Source: Candidatus Accumulibacter sp. 66-26
Lineage (GTDB): Bacteria; Pseudomonadota; Gammaproteobacteria; Burkholderiales; Rhodocyclaceae
DNA: 64,000 nt
Direction: 5' to 3'
NCBI GenBank assembly: GCA_001897745.1
Contig: MKUH01000024.1
Location: 142,380 to 206,379, forward strand
Below are positions 30,292 through 39,798 of the stretch, piece after piece (the stretch's first letter is position 1; each line of letters starts with the position of its first letter). Both the position numbers and the translations under genes were made by a program. The notes under the pieces were generated by a model that was not told where the DNA came from, ran no database searches, and saw only the letters and a program-made list of their open reading frames with translations.

Positions 30292-31427
30292 GCAGCGCCC
30301 TGCCGAACTTTCTCCCCTTCACCCGCCCGACGATCGACGAGGAAACCATCGCCGCCGTCGGTGACGTCCTGCGTTCCGGCTGGATCACCAGCGGCCCGAA
30401 GGCGCTTGAATTCGAAGATGCGCTCTCGGCGCTGTTCGGCGGGCGCCCCGTGCGCGCCTTCAACTCGGGAACGATCACGCTGGAAATCGCGCTACAACTC
30501 GCCGGCGTCGGCCCCGGCGACGAGGTCATCACGACGCCGCTGTCCTGGGTATCGACCGCCAACGTCGTGCTGCATCTCGGCGCCCGCCCGGTTTTCGTCG
30601 ACACCGACCCGCACACCCGCAACATCGACCTCGAACGCATCGAAGCGGCAATCACGCCGCGCACCAAGGCGATCATCCCGGTCGACCTCGCCGGCCTGCC
30701 GGTCGACCGCGACCGGCTCTACGCCATTGCCCGCCGCCACCAGCTGCGCGTCGTCGAGGACGCCGCGCAGTCGCTCGGCGCCAGCTGGAACGGCCGACCG
30801 ATCGGCAGCACCGGCGATTTCGTTTCGTTCAGTTTCCACGCCAACAAGAACCTGACCACCTGCGAAGGCGGCGCCCTCGTGCTGCCCGACGACATCTCCC
30901 CGGCGCTCTGCGAGCGGCTCCGCCTGCAGGGCGTGCAGCGCCTCGACGGCGGCGAGATCGAAGTCGAGGTGGCCGGGCACAAGGGCAATCTCACCGACGT
31001 CGCCGCGGCCGTCGGCCTCGGCCAGCTCAAGCACCTGGACGCTTTCACCGCCCGCCGCCGCGCGCTCGCCCGGCGCTATTTCGAGCGCCTCGACCCGACA
31101 CTCGGCCTCGGTCTGCCGCCGGCCGACTTCGTCAACAGCAACTGGCACATGTTCCAGGTTCTGCTGCCGCTCGACCGGATGCGAATGTCCCGCGCCGACT
31201 TCATCGCCCACCTGCGCGAGCGCAACATCGGCGCCGGCGTGCACTACCCGGCGATGCACCTGTTCGCGCTCTATCGCGGCCTCGGCTACCGGGAAGGCAA
31301 CTTCCCGATAGCCGAACGCATCAGCCGCAGCACGCTGACCCTGCCGCTCTTCCCGGCGATGCAGGACGCGGACGTCGACGCCGTCTGCGCGAACATCGCC
31401 GACCTTCTCCGGAACGCCGCCCAATGA
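30288..31427 (+). CDS. arnB: ArnB, UDP-4-amino-4-deoxy-L-arabinose-oxoglutarate aminotransferase
   Basis: PLP aminotransferase of the DegT/DnrJ/EryC1 family that makes UDP-L-Ara4N from the 4-keto sugar. 379 residues, as in E. coli ArnB. Seen: FLPFTRPTIDEETI at the N-terminus, GWITSGPK, NSGTITLEIALQLAGVGPGDEVIT, VVEDAAQSLGASW (D158), the PLP lysine K187 in FSFHANKNLTTCEGG, and NSNWHMFQVLLP. The start overlaps the arnE stop and its stop overlaps arnC, so translation is chained through the cluster. Confidence 0.94.
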   Translation: MSSALPNFLPFTRPTIDEETIAAVGDVLRSGWITSGPKALEFEDALSALFGGRPVRAFNSGTITLEIALQLAGVGPGDEVITTPLSWVSTANVVLHLGARPVFVDTDPHTRNIDLERIEAAITPRTKAIIPVDLAGLPVDRDRLYAIARRHQLRVVEDAAQSLGASWNGRPIGSTGDFVSFSFHANKNLTTCEGGALVLPDDISPALCERLRLQGVQRLDGGEIEVEVAGHKGNLTDVAAAVGLGQLKHLDAFTARRRALARRYFERLDPTLGLGLPPADFVNSNWHMFQVLLPLDRMRMSRADFIAHLRERNIGAGVHYPAMHLFALYRGLGYREGNFPIAERISRSTLTLPLFPAMQDADVDAVCANIADLLRNAAQ

Positions 31428-32428
31428 GCCATCCCGAAATATCGGTCATCATTCCCGTCTATAACGAGGAAGCCGGCCTGCAGACGCTGTTCGACCGCCT
31501 CTATCCGGCGCTCGACGCGCTCGGCACGAGCTACGAGGTGGTCTTCATCAACGACGGCAGCCGCGACCGCTCCGCGGCCATGCTGCGCGCCCAGTTCCAG
31601 CAGCGTCCCGACACCACACGCGTCATCCTGTTCGCCGCCAACGCCGGGCAGCACATGGCGATCATGGCCGGCTTCGAGCACTGCCGCGGCGACATCGCGG
31701 TAACCATCGACGCCGACCTGCAGAATCCGCCCGAAGAGATCGGCAAGCTCGTCGCCAAAATGCGCGAAGGCTACGACTACGTCGGCAGCATCCGCAAGGA
31801 CCGCCAGGACTCGGCGTTCCGGCGCTACGCTTCGCGCGCCATGAACGGCCTGCGCGAACGCATCACCCGCATCAAGATGACCGACCAGGGCTGCATGCTG
31901 CGCGCCTACAGCCGCGCCATCGTCAACGCCATCAACAGCTGCCGCGAAGTCAGCACCTTCATCCCGGCGCTGGCCTACAGCTTCGCGCAGCGCCCGACCG
32001 AAATCGAGGTCGCGCACGAAGAACGCCACGCCGGTGAATCGAAGTATTCGCTGTACAGCCTGATCCGCCTCAACTTCGACCTGATGACCGGTTTCTCGCT
32101 GCTGCCGCTGCAGTTCTTCTCGCTGGCCGGCATCGCCATTTCGCTGCTCTCGGCGCTCTTCGTCGTCTTCCTCGCCCTGCGTCGCCTCTTCGTCGGCCCG
32201 GAAGCCGAAGGCGTATTCACCCTGTTCGGCATCGTCTTCTTCCTGATCGGCATCGTCCTCTTCGGCGTCGGCCTGATCGGCGAATACGTCGGTCGCGTCT
32301 ACCTGCAGGTGCGCCACCGTCCGCGCTATCTCGTCGACGCCCTGCTCGAGCAAGCGGTCAGCACGCCGTCAGGCTCGGGCGCTACGATCGATTCCGTCCT
32401 CTCCTCCAAGCAGGACAGCAGCAAATGA
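31424..32428 (+). CDS. arnC: ArnC, undecaprenyl-phosphate 4-deoxy-4-formamido-L-arabinose transferase
   Basis: GT2-family glycosyltransferase that places L-Ara4FN on undecaprenyl phosphate at the inner face of the membrane. 334 residues. Seen: ISVIIPVYNEEAGLQTLFDRL at the N-terminus, EVVFINDGSRDRSAAML, TIDADLQNPPEEIGKLV (metal-binding DAD), and CMLRAYSR. Two C-terminal TM helices lie at about 230-255 and 263-290. The start overlaps the arnB stop and the stop overlaps the ArnA formyltransferase gene. Dolichol-phosphate-mannose-synthase-like proteins resemble it, but the context is decisive. Confidence 0.93.
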   Translation: MSHPEISVIIPVYNEEAGLQTLFDRLYPALDALGTSYEVVFINDGSRDRSAAMLRAQFQQRPDTTRVILFAANAGQHMAIMAGFEHCRGDIAVTIDADLQNPPEEIGKLVAKMREGYDYVGSIRKDRQDSAFRRYASRAMNGLRERITRIKMTDQGCMLRAYSRAIVNAINSCREVSTFIPALAYSFAQRPTEIEVAHEERHAGESKYSLYSLIRLNFDLMTGFSLLPLQFFSLAGIAISLLSALFVVFLALRRLFVGPEAEGVFTLFGIVFFLIGIVLFGVGLIGEYVGRVYLQVRHRPRYLVDALLEQAVSTPSGSGATIDSVLSSKQDSSK

Positions 32429-33345
32429 CGCGCGCCGTCGTTCTGGCTTACCACAACGTCGGCGCGCGTTGCCTTTTGACCCTGCTCGCCCACGGCGTCA
32501 AGATTCCCTTGCTCCTCACCCACCGCGACAGCCCGACCGAGAACATCTGGTTCGACAGCGTCGCCGAAATCGCAACCCGCTACGACATCCCGACGATCAC
32601 GCCGGACGATCCCAACGCACCGGATGTCCTCGCCCGGATCGCCGCCGCGCAGCCGGATTTCCTGTTCTCCTTCTACTACCGACACATGCTCGCGCCCGAA
32701 ATCCTGGCGCTGGCGCCGCGCGGCGCCTACAACATGCACGGCTCGCTGCTGCCGAAGTACCGCGGCCGGGTGCCGGTGAACTGGGCGGTGCTGCACGGCG
32801 AGCGCGAAACCGGCGCGACGCTGCACGAAATGGTCGCAAAACCCGACGCCGGGCGCATCGTGGCCCAGGCCGGCGTCCCCATCCTGCCCGACGATACCGC
32901 CTTCGAAGTCTTCAACAAGGTCACCGTCGCCGCCGAGATCGCGCTCGACGGCGCCCTGCCCGGCCTGATCGCCGGCACCGCACCGCATCGCAAGCAGGAT
33001 CTCGCGCAGGGCGCCTACTTTAGCGGCCGCCGGCCGGAAGACGGCCGCATCGACTGGACGCAGCCGGCCGCGGCCATCCACAATCTGATCCGCGCCGTCG
33101 CCCCGCCCTACCCAGGCGCCTTCTTCGATCTGGCCGGCGTCCGCCTGACCGTCACGCGCAGCCTGCCGCAAACGCTGCGCACGCCCCGCCCGGGCGCGCC
33201 CGGCATCTACGTCGACGGCGACGCCTTTTTCGCGGACTGCGCCGACGGCGGCGTACTCCGCCTGCTTTCCCTCGAACTCGACTCCCAGGCGCTGACACCG
33301 GCCGGATTCGCAGCGCGTTTCGGCACCACCAAAATCGCTTTCTAA
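32425..33345 (+). CDS. arnA: ArnA formyltransferase half: UDP-L-Ara4N formyltransferase
   Basis: N10-formyl-THF-dependent formylation of UDP-L-Ara4N. 306 residues, which equals the N-terminal domain (about 1-305) of the fused E. coli ArnA. The catalytic triad is in place: N103 and H105 in NMHGSLLPKYRGRVPVNW and D141 in KPDAGRIV. It ends cleanly at TAA, 22 bases before a separate gene for the decarboxylase domain, so ArnA is split here. No sign of frameshift: both halves have full domains and their own starts. The start overlaps the arnC stop. Confidence 0.92.
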   Translation: MTRAVVLAYHNVGARCLLTLLAHGVKIPLLLTHRDSPTENIWFDSVAEIATRYDIPTITPDDPNAPDVLARIAAAQPDFLFSFYYRHMLAPEILALAPRGAYNMHGSLLPKYRGRVPVNWAVLHGERETGATLHEMVAKPDAGRIVAQAGVPILPDDTAFEVFNKVTVAAEIALDGALPGLIAGTAPHRKQDLAQGAYFSGRRPEDGRIDWTQPAAAIHNLIRAVAPPYPGAFFDLAGVRLTVTRSLPQTLRTPRPGAPGIYVDGDAFFADCADGGVLRLLSLELDSQALTPAGFAARFGTTKIAF

Positions 33346-33367
33346 CTATCTGGACAGAGCAACGATC

Positions 33368-34411
33368 ATGAAAAAAATCCTGATCCTCGGCGTCAACGGC
33401 TTCATCGGCCATCACCTCTCGCAACGCATCCTGAACACCACCGACTGGGAGGTGTACGGGATGGACATGCAATCCGAGCGCGTCGCCGACCTGATGGCCC
33501 ATCCGCGCTTCCACTTCTTCGAAGGCGACATCACGATCAACAAGGAATGGATCGAATACCACGTCCGCAAGTGCGACGTGATCCTGCCGCTCGTCGCGAT
33601 CGCCACGCCGGCCACCTACGTCAAGGAACCGCTGCGCGTCTTCGAACTCGACTTCGAAGCCAACCTGCCGATCATCCGCCAGGCCGTAAAGTACAAGAAG
33701 CGCGTCATTTTCCCGTCCACCTCCGAAGTCTACGGCATGTGCAAGGACGCCGAATTCGACCCCGAAAACTCCGAATTCGTCCTCGGTCCGATCAACAAGC
33801 CGCGCTGGATCTACAGCTGCGCCAAGCAGATGATGGACCGCGTGATCCACGCCTACGGCCAGCAGGAAGGCCTCGACTACACGCTGTTCCGCCCCTTCAA
33901 CTGGATCGGCCCGGGCCTCGACTCGATCCACACGCCGAAGGAAGGCTCCTCGCGCGTGATCACCCAGTTCCTCGGCCACATCGTGCGCGGCGAACCGATC
34001 AAGCTGGTCGACGGCGGCAGCCAGAAGCGCGCCTTCACCTACGTCTCGGACGGCATCGACGCGCTGATGAAGATCATCGAGAACAAGGACGGCGTCGCCA
34101 ACCGCAAGATTTACAACATCGGCAACCCGACCAACAATTTCTCGGTGCGCGAACTGGCCACCATGATGCTCGACCTCGCCAAGCAGTACCCCGAGTACGC
34201 GGCGACGGCGGCGCAGGTCAAGATGCTCGAAACCACTTCCGGCGAGTACTACGGCAAGGGCTATCAGGACACCCAGCACCGCGTGCCGAAAATCGCCAAC
34301 ACAATGGAGGACCTCGGCTGGGCGCCGCAGGTGAGCATGCAGACGGCGCTGCAGAACATCTTCGAAGCCTACCGCAGCGACGTCGCCGCCGCCCGCGAAC
34401 TGGTCAACTGA
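33368..34411 (+). CDS. arnA: ArnA decarboxylase half: UDP-glucuronic acid oxidative decarboxylase
   Basis: NAD-dependent extended SDR enzyme converting UDP-glucuronate to UDP-4-keto-pentose, the committed step of L-Ara4N synthesis. 347 residues, matching the C-terminal domain of fused ArnA. Seen: ILGVNGFIGHHL (NAD-binding GxxGxxG at 8-14), STSEVYG with the Ser/Glu pair, YSCAKQMMDRV with the YxxxK dyad, FRPFNWIGPGLDS, and the QDTQHRVPKI region containing the conserved Arg. The same symbol is used for both halves of the split enzyme. A strong terminator follows before arnD. Confidence 0.93.
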   Translation: MKKILILGVNGFIGHHLSQRILNTTDWEVYGMDMQSERVADLMAHPRFHFFEGDITINKEWIEYHVRKCDVILPLVAIATPATYVKEPLRVFELDFEANLPIIRQAVKYKKRVIFPSTSEVYGMCKDAEFDPENSEFVLGPINKPRWIYSCAKQMMDRVIHAYGQQEGLDYTLFRPFNWIGPGLDSIHTPKEGSSRVITQFLGHIVRGEPIKLVDGGSQKRAFTYVSDGIDALMKIIENKDGVANRKIYNIGNPTNNFSVRELATMMLDLAKQYPEYAATAAQVKMLETTSGEYYGKGYQDTQHRVPKIANTMEDLGWAPQVSMQTALQNIFEAYRSDVAAARELVN

Positions 34412-34435
34412 CCCGCGCGGCGCAGCGCGCCAGCC

Positions 34436-34488
34436 GACAGCCCCGTTGCCGAAGTCATCAATCTTCGGCCGGGGCTGTCCCGATTTTT
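34436..34488 (+). terminator. Rho-independent terminator between the ArnA decarboxylase gene and arnD
   Basis: Long inverted repeat: GACAGCCCCG + GCCGAAG (34436-34454) pairs with CTTCGGC + CGGGGCTGTC (34463-34480), one bulge, 8-base loop, then CCGATTTTTA. It lies inside an otherwise continuous pathway cluster, so it would cut off or reduce arnD expression. Confidence 0.82.
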
Positions 34489-34541
34489 ACGACCTAGAAC
34501 AACGCCAGCGTCAGCCCCGAGCTTGCGCCCCCCCCGTCCAG

Positions 34542-35450
34542 ATGAAACGCCTTGCCCTGAAAATCGATGTAGACACTTACCGCGGCACTCGCCTCGGCGT
34601 TCCCGCGCTGGTCGAACTGCTGCAGCGCCACGGCGCGCAGGCGACCTTTCTCTTCTCGCTCGGCCCCGACCACACCGGCCGCGCCATCAAGCGCGCCTTC
34701 CGGCCGGGCTTCATGAAGAAGGTCAAGCGCACCTCGGTGCTCGAACACTACGGCCTGCTCACCCTGATGTACGGCACCGTGCTGCCCGGCCCCGACATCG
34801 GCCGGCGCTGCGCCGACACCCTGCGCGCCGTGCGCGACGCCGGCTTCGAGGTCGGCATTCACTGCTGGGACCACGTGCGCTGGCAGGACGGCGTCGCCCT
34901 GGCCGAGAACGCCTGGGTCGAGGTCGAGATGACTCGCGCCAGCAAGCGCTTCGAGGAGATCTTCGGCGAGCGGCCGCGCACGCACGGCGCCGCCGGCTGG
35001 CAGATGAACCGCCACGCCCTACGCCTGACGCAGCGGCTCGGTTTCACCTACAGTTCCGACGGGCGCGGCAGCCACCCCTTCATTCCGGTGATCGACGGCG
35101 AGATCGTCGCCTGCCCGCAACTGCCGACCACCCTGCCGACGCTCGACGAACTGATCGGTGTCGACGACATCACCGTCGACAACGTCGCCGAGCGCCTGCT
35201 GCAACTGACTGCGGCCAGCGAGCAGGACCAGGTATTCACGATGCACGCCGAACTCGAAGGCATGAAGCTCGCCGGCGTACTCGACCAACTGCTCGCCGGC
35301 TGGCGCGCGCAGGGATATGAACTGGTCGCCACGCGCGACCTCTATGCCGCGCTCGACCTCAAGAAACTACCGCGTCACGAAGTCCGCTTCGAGGAAATCC
35401 CCGGGCGCTCCGGCACGCTGATGGTGCAGGGACCGGCTTTTCTCGCCTGA
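34542..35450 (+). CDS. arnD: ArnD, 4-deoxy-4-formamido-L-arabinose-phosphoundecaprenol deformylase
   Basis: Polysaccharide-deacetylase (NodB-fold) enzyme that removes the formyl group before the sugar is flipped. 302 residues. Seen: LALKIDVDTYRGTRLGVPAL with the metal and catalytic Asp, GFEVGIHCWDHVRWQD with the His-x-x-x-Asp-His-like metal site, THGAAGWQMN, YSSDGRG and a late FTMHAELEG. ATG 34542 is the family start; an in-frame TTG at 34446 lies inside the terminator hairpin and is rejected. No strong ribosome site is seen before 34542. It may be read through the terminator or from an unseen promoter. Confidence 0.92.
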   Translation: MKRLALKIDVDTYRGTRLGVPALVELLQRHGAQATFLFSLGPDHTGRAIKRAFRPGFMKKVKRTSVLEHYGLLTLMYGTVLPGPDIGRRCADTLRAVRDAGFEVGIHCWDHVRWQDGVALAENAWVEVEMTRASKRFEEIFGERPRTHGAAGWQMNRHALRLTQRLGFTYSSDGRGSHPFIPVIDGEIVACPQLPTTLPTLDELIGVDDITVDNVAERLLQLTAASEQDQVFTMHAELEGMKLAGVLDQLLAGWRAQGYELVATRDLYAALDLKKLPRHEVRFEEIPGRSGTLMVQGPAFLA

Positions 35451-35484
35451 GACAGAGAGACAGAGAAACCGGCGCGAAGAAAAT

Positions 35485-35511
35485 AAAAAAGGCGGCCAAG
35501 GCCGCCTTTTT
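35485..35511. terminator. Bidirectional terminator between arnD and the BI-1 gene
   Basis: Perfect stem AAAAAGGCGGCC / GGCCGCCTTTTT with a 2-base loop, A and T runs on both sides. It serves arnD on the plus strand and the BI-1 gene on the minus strand. Confidence 0.92.
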
Positions 35512-35529
35512 CATTGCGTCGGAAACGAC

Positions 35530-36222
35530 TCAGTCGCGTTCACCGCCGAAGGCCATCAGCAGGTTGAGCAAGCTGACGAAGACGTTGTAGACGTCGAGAT
35601 AGACGGCCAGCGTCGCCGTGATGTAGTTGGTCTCGCCACCGTTCACGATGCGGCTGATGTCGTACAGGATGTAAGCCGAGAAGATCAGCACGGCGACCGC
35701 CGAGATCGTCAGCGAGAGCGCCGGAATCTGGAAGAAGACGTTGGCCAGCGCCGCCAGCAGCACGACGACGACACCGATGAACAGGAACTTGCCGAGGAAG
35801 CTGAAATCCTTCTTCGTCACCGTCGCCACGCCGGCCAGCGTGAAGAAGATCGCACCGGTGCCGCCGGCCGCCGTGGCGATCAGCGAACCGCCGTTGGAGA
35901 AGCCGAGTGCGACCTGCAGGATGCGCGACAGCATCAGCCCCATGAAGAAGGTGAAGCCGAGCAGCAGCGCGACGCCGAGACCGCTGTCCTTGGTCCGCTC
36001 GATGCCCCACATGAAGCCGAAGGCGACGCCCATGAAGAGCAGGAAGGAAATCAGCGGGCTGCCGGCGAAGAAGGAAAACTTCATCTGGATGCCGACCAGC
36101 GCGCCAATGACCGTCGGCACCATCGACAAGGCGAGCAGCATATAAGTGTTGCGCAGGACCTTGTTCTGTTGCAGCGACAGCGCTTGCGTCGCCTGGCCAG
36201 TCATTTGAAACTGCGGTTGCAT
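35530..36222 (-). CDS. Bax inhibitor-1 / YccA family membrane protein
   Basis: 230 residues with seven TM segments. E. coli YccA of this family is a modulator and substrate of FtsH, whose gene is in this window at 56038. Seen: a short cytoplasmic N-terminus MQPQFQMTGQATQALSLQQNKVLRNTY, GVAFGFMWGIERTKDSGLGVALLLGFTF and the family end FSAYILYDISRIVNGGETNYITATL in pieces, with the conserved Asp pair. The ATG at 36222 has GGAGG just upstream. Diverges from ald across about 160 bases. Confidence 0.92.
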   Translation of the reverse strand: MQPQFQMTGQATQALSLQQNKVLRNTYMLLALSMVPTVIGALVGIQMKFSFFAGSPLISFLLFMGVAFGFMWGIERTKDSGLGVALLLGFTFFMGLMLSRILQVALGFSNGGSLIATAAGGTGAIFFTLAGVATVTKKDFSFLGKFLFIGVVVVLLAALANVFFQIPALSLTISAVAVLIFSAYILYDISRIVNGGETNYITATLAVYLDVYNVFVSLLNLLMAFGGERD

Positions 36223-36383
36223 TGAATCGTCCTCCGTGGGTGGAATGGCAAATACGGCCGTAAGACTAACGAAGCGGCGCGAAAGTTTCAAGCGCGCGCC
36301 CCGCCGCGCCAGCGTTTGCCGTAGTTTGCCTATTGCCGGAAAGCGCCGCAAAATCGGAACACACGGTCCATGAGGGGAAAAAC

Positions 36384-37508
36384 ATGCTGCTCGGCGTCCC
36401 ACAGGAAATCAAGAACCACGAATACCGCGTCGGCCTGACCCCGGCCAGCGTGCGCGAAATCGTCGCGCACGGCCATCGCGTCCTCGTGCAGCGCGGCGCC
36501 GGCAGCGCCATCGGCCTCTCGGACGCGCTCTACGCAACGGCCGGCGCCGAACTCATCGCCACGCCGGCCGAAATCTTCGCGCGCGCCGAGCTGCTCGTGA
36601 AGGTCAAGGAGCCGCAGCCCGACGAATGCCGCCTGCTGCGCCCCGGCCAGCTGCTGTTCACCTACCTGCATCTGGCGCCCGATCCGGAGCAGGCGCGCCT
36701 GCTACTCGCCTCGGGCGCCAGTGCGATCGCCTACGAAACGGTCACCGGCCCCGGCGGCAAGCTGCCGCTGCTCGCGCCGATGAGCGAGGTGGCCGGCCGC
36801 ATGGCGATCCAGGCCGGCGCCTCCTGCCTCGAAAAATCGAAAGGCGGCGCCGGCCTGCTGCTCGGCGGCGTCCCCGGCGTCGCGCCGGGCAAGGTCGCCA
36901 TCCTCGGCGGCGGCGTCGTCGGCTACAACGCGGCGCGCATGGCGGTCGGCCTCGGCGCCCAGGTCACGGTGCTCGACCGCTCGCTCGAACGCCTCGTCCA
37001 GCTCGACGCCCTGTTCGGCAACGGCATCTGCACCATCCATTCGACGGCGAGCGCCATCGAGGACTACGCGCTCGACGCCGATCTCGTGATCGGCGCCGTG
37101 CTGATTCGCGGCGCCGCCGCGCCCAAGCTGCTGAGCCGGGACATGGTCCGCCGCATGCGCCCGGGCTCGGTGCTGGTCGATGTCTCGATCGACCAGGGCG
37201 GCTGCTTCGAAACCAGCCGGCCGACCACCCACGCGCAGCCGACCTACGTGGTGGACGACGTGGTGCACTACTGCGTCGCCAACATGCCCGGCGCCGTCGC
37301 GCGCACCTCGACCTTCGCGCTCAACAACGCCACCCTGCCCTTCGTCCTGGCCCTCGCCGACCGTGGCTGGCGCCAGGCGCTGCGCGACGACCCGCACCTG
37401 CGCAACGGCCTCAACGTGCACGCCGGCGCAATCGCCTGCGCGCCGGTCGCCGAGGCGCTCGGCTACGCCTGCGCCGATCCGCTCGCGCTGCTCGACGCCC
37501 CGGCCTGA
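36384..37508 (+). CDS. ald: Ald, alanine dehydrogenase
   Basis: NAD-dependent interconversion of alanine and pyruvate plus ammonia. 374 residues, as in known Ald. Seen: [17 protein letters not shown] at the N-terminus (substrate Arg), LVKVKEPQ with the conserved Lys, THLHLA-like TYLHLAPD (catalytic His), the NAD fold [31 protein letters not shown] and [20 protein letters not shown]. The ATG at 36384 is preceded by GAGGGG. With alaA and alaC also in the window, three alanine-forming enzymes lie within 12 kb. A weak short hairpin (37507-37521) follows the stop. Confidence 0.94.
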   Translation: MLLGVPQEIKNHEYRVGLTPASVREIVAHGHRVLVQRGAGSAIGLSDALYATAGAELIATPAEIFARAELLVKVKEPQPDECRLLRPGQLLFTYLHLAPDPEQARLLLASGASAIAYETVTGPGGKLPLLAPMSEVAGRMAIQAGASCLEKSKGGAGLLLGGVPGVAPGKVAILGGGVVGYNAARMAVGLGAQVTVLDRSLERLVQLDALFGNGICTIHSTASAIEDYALDADLVIGAVLIRGAAAPKLLSRDMVRRMRPGSVLVDVSIDQGGCFETSRPTTHAQPTYVVDDVVHYCVANMPGAVARTSTFALNNATLPFVLALADRGWRQALRDDPHLRNGLNVHAGAIACAPVAEALGYACADPLALLDAPA

Positions 37509-37631
37509 GGCGGACCGCCTCCGTTTCGCCCGTCGCACGCCCGTGCGGTTTCGTCGTATCCTTCGCCCGGTTCGCAGCACCGCCGGACGACCGGCGGCGC
37601 GCAAAAAATCCGCCACAGGAGCCCGTTTCCG

Positions 37632-38921
37632 ATGAGCTACAAATTCGACACCCTCTCCCTGCACGCCGGACAGGTTCCGGACTCGCAATACGGGGCGCGG
37701 GCGCAGCCGATCTATCTGACCTCGTCCTTCGTCTTCAAGGACGCCGATCAGGCCGCCTCGCTGTTCAACATGGAACGCGGCGGCCACGTCTACTCGCGCA
37801 TCTCGAACCCGACCAACGCCGTGCTCGAAGAACGCATCGCCGCGCTCGAAGGCGGTGTCGGCGCGATCGCCGTGGCCTCCGGACAAGCCGCGCTGCACCT
37901 GGCGATCGCCACGCTGATGGGCGCCGGCAGCCACATCGTCGCCAGCCGCTCGCTCTACGGCGGCTCGCACAACCTGCTCGAATACACGCTGCCGCGCTTC
38001 GGCATCGAGACCACCTTCGTCGACCCGCGCGATCTCGACGCCTGGCGCGCCGCAATCCGCCCGGAAACGCGCCTGCTGTTCGGCGAAACGCTCGGCAACC
38101 CCGGCCTCGACGTGCTCGACATCCCGCGCGTCGCCGCGCTCGCCCACGGCCAGGGATTGCCGCTGCTGGTCGACGCGACCTTCAGCACGCCCTACCTGCT
38201 GCGCCCCTTCGACCTCGGCGCCGACCTCGTCCTGCATTCGGCGACCAAGTTCCTCGCCGGCCACGGCGTCGTCATCGGCGGCCTGATCGTCGACTCGGGC
38301 AAGTTCGACTGGGCGGCGAGCGGCAAATTCCCCACGCTCAGCGAACCCTACGCGGGCTTCCACGGCATGAACTTCGCCGAGGAATCGACCGTCGCCGCCT
38401 TCCTGCTGCGCGCGCGGCGCGAAGGTCTGCGCGACTTCGGCGCCTGCCTCAGCCCGCTCTCCGCCTTCCACATCCTGCAGGGGCTGGAGACGCTGCCGCT
38501 GCGCATGGCGCGGCACATCGAGAACACGCGCAAGGTCGTCGCGCACCTCGCGACGCTTATCGGCCAGGGCATCGACGCCGTGATCCACCCGGATCTCCCG
38601 GACCACCCCGACCACGAACTCGCCAAACGCCTACTGCCGCGCGGCAGCAGTTCGGTATTCACCTTCAGCCTGAGCGGCGGCCGCGCCGCCGGGCGCAAAT
38701 TCATCGAAGCGCTGCGCGTCTTCTCGCATCTTGCCAACGTCGGCGACGCCAAATCGCTGGTCATCCACCCGGCGTCGACCACGCATTTCCGCATGTCGGA
38801 CGAAGCGCTCGTCGCGGCCGGCATCCACCCCGGCACCATCCGCCTGTCGATCGGCCTCGAAGACGCCGGCGACCTCATCGAAGACCTCAACCGCGGCCTC
38901 GCCGCCGCTGCGAAAGCCTGA
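37632..38921 (+). CDS. metY: MetY-type O-acetylhomoserine (or O-succinylhomoserine) sulfhydrylase
   Basis: Cys/Met-metabolism PLP enzyme that makes homocysteine directly from an acylated homoserine and sulfide. 429 residues, the length of MetY (about 425-440) rather than the shorter MetB/MetZ. Seen: [22 protein letters not shown] at the N-terminus in pieces, [50 protein letters not shown], the PLP lysine K206 in [11 protein letters not shown], and [21 protein letters not shown] near the end. Acyl specificity cannot be read from sequence. An alpha/beta hydrolase gene follows after 2 bases. Confidence 0.9.
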   Translation: MSYKFDTLSLHAGQVPDSQYGARAQPIYLTSSFVFKDADQAASLFNMERGGHVYSRISNPTNAVLEERIAALEGGVGAIAVASGQAALHLAIATLMGAGSHIVASRSLYGGSHNLLEYTLPRFGIETTFVDPRDLDAWRAAIRPETRLLFGETLGNPGLDVLDIPRVAALAHGQGLPLLVDATFSTPYLLRPFDLGADLVLHSATKFLAGHGVVIGGLIVDSGKFDWAASGKFPTLSEPYAGFHGMNFAEESTVAAFLLRARREGLRDFGACLSPLSAFHILQGLETLPLRMARHIENTRKVVAHLATLIGQGIDAVIHPDLPDHPDHELAKRLLPRGSSSVFTFSLSGGRAAGRKFIEALRVFSHLANVGDAKSLVIHPASTTHFRMSDEALVAAGIHPGTIRLSIGLEDAGDLIEDLNRGLAAAAKA

Positions 38922-38923
38922 GC

Positions 38924-39730
38924 ATGGAACTCACCGTCGCCGGCCAGCCGGCCTACCTCTACACCGGCGGCAAGACGCCCGCCCCGGGCGCGCTCGCGCA
39001 GCAGCCCGCCGTCATCTTCATCCACGGCGCGCAGCAGGACCATTCGTGCTGGACCTTGCAGAGCCGCTGGTTCGCCCATCACGGCCACACCATGCTCGCC
39101 CCCGACCTGCCCGGCCACGGGCGCAGCGGCGGCGCGCCGCTCGCCTCGGTCGAAGCGCTCGCCGACTGGATCGTCGCCCTGCTCGACGCCGCCGGCATCG
39201 AACGCGCCAACCTCGTCGGCCACAGCATGGGCTCGCTCGTCGCCCTCGAAACGGCGCTGCGCCATCCGCAGCGCGTCGAGCGCGTCGCGCTGATCGGCAC
39301 CGCGCTGCCGATGCCGGTCTCCGATTCCCTGCTAGACGCCGCGCAGCACAACGAACCGAAGGCGGCGGCGCTGATCAACGCCTTCTCCTACTCCCCCGAG
39401 GGCCAGCTCGGCGGCTGCGCGGTGCCGGGCATGTGGATGCTGGGCATGAACCAGCGCCTGATGGAGCGCCAGAAACCCGGCGTTTTCCACACCGATCTCA
39501 CGGTCTGCAACGCCTATGCGCGCAGCCTGGAAAGCCTCTCCGCCATCCGCTGTCCGCTGCTCGTGATCGCCGGCACGCGCGACCGCATGACCGCCCCCAA
39601 GGCGGCCAAGGCGGTCGCCGACGGCGTGCCGGGCAGCCGACTCGTGAATATCACGGGCAGCGGCCATGCCCTGATGGCCGAAAAACCGGACGCCGTGCTC
39701 GACGCGCTGCGCGACTTCATCGCCCGCTAA
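38924..39730 (+). CDS. Alpha/beta hydrolase co-transcribed with metY
   Basis: 268 residues, standard alpha/beta hydrolase fold. Oxyanion region [12 protein letters not shown] at about 32-43, nucleophile Ser101 in VGHSMGSL, acid in GTRDRMTAP, His in [11 protein letters not shown]; all catalytic residues are present. Too short and lacking the extended lid of MetX homoserine acyltransferase, so it is not a clear MetX. Its start is 2 bases after the metY stop, meaning shared translation and probably a linked role. Substrate unknown. A stem overlapping the stop (CGCCCGC/GCGGGCG, 39721-39737) may end the transcript. Confidence 0.85.
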   Translation: MELTVAGQPAYLYTGGKTPAPGALAQQPAVIFIHGAQQDHSCWTLQSRWFAHHGHTMLAPDLPGHGRSGGAPLASVEALADWIVALLDAAGIERANLVGHSMGSLVALETALRHPQRVERVALIGTALPMPVSDSLLDAAQHNEPKAAALINAFSYSPEGQLGGCAVPGMWMLGMNQRLMERQKPGVFHTDLTVCNAYARSLESLSAIRCPLLVIAGTRDRMTAPKAAKAVADGVPGSRLVNITGSGHALMAEKPDAVLDALRDFIAR

Positions 39731-39783
39731 GCGGGCGGTTCGGGCGAAAAACCGGTTTCGCAATCGACGCGCCTCGCTGCGGT

Positions 39784-39789
39784 TATAAT
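39784..39789 (+). promoter_or_regulatory. -10 hexamer upstream of the tRNA-Ser pair
   Basis: Perfect TATAAT 9 bases before the truncated tRNA-Ser copy. No separate promoter is visible in the 100 bases before the intact tRNA-Ser, so this box may drive both. Confidence 0.5.
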
Positions 39790-39798
39790 GCCGGCCTC

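Noticed and set aside
33346..33367. Frameshift explaining the split ArnA
   Set aside because: Both halves have complete domains, their own start and stop codons, and the gap carries a normal intergenic sequence.
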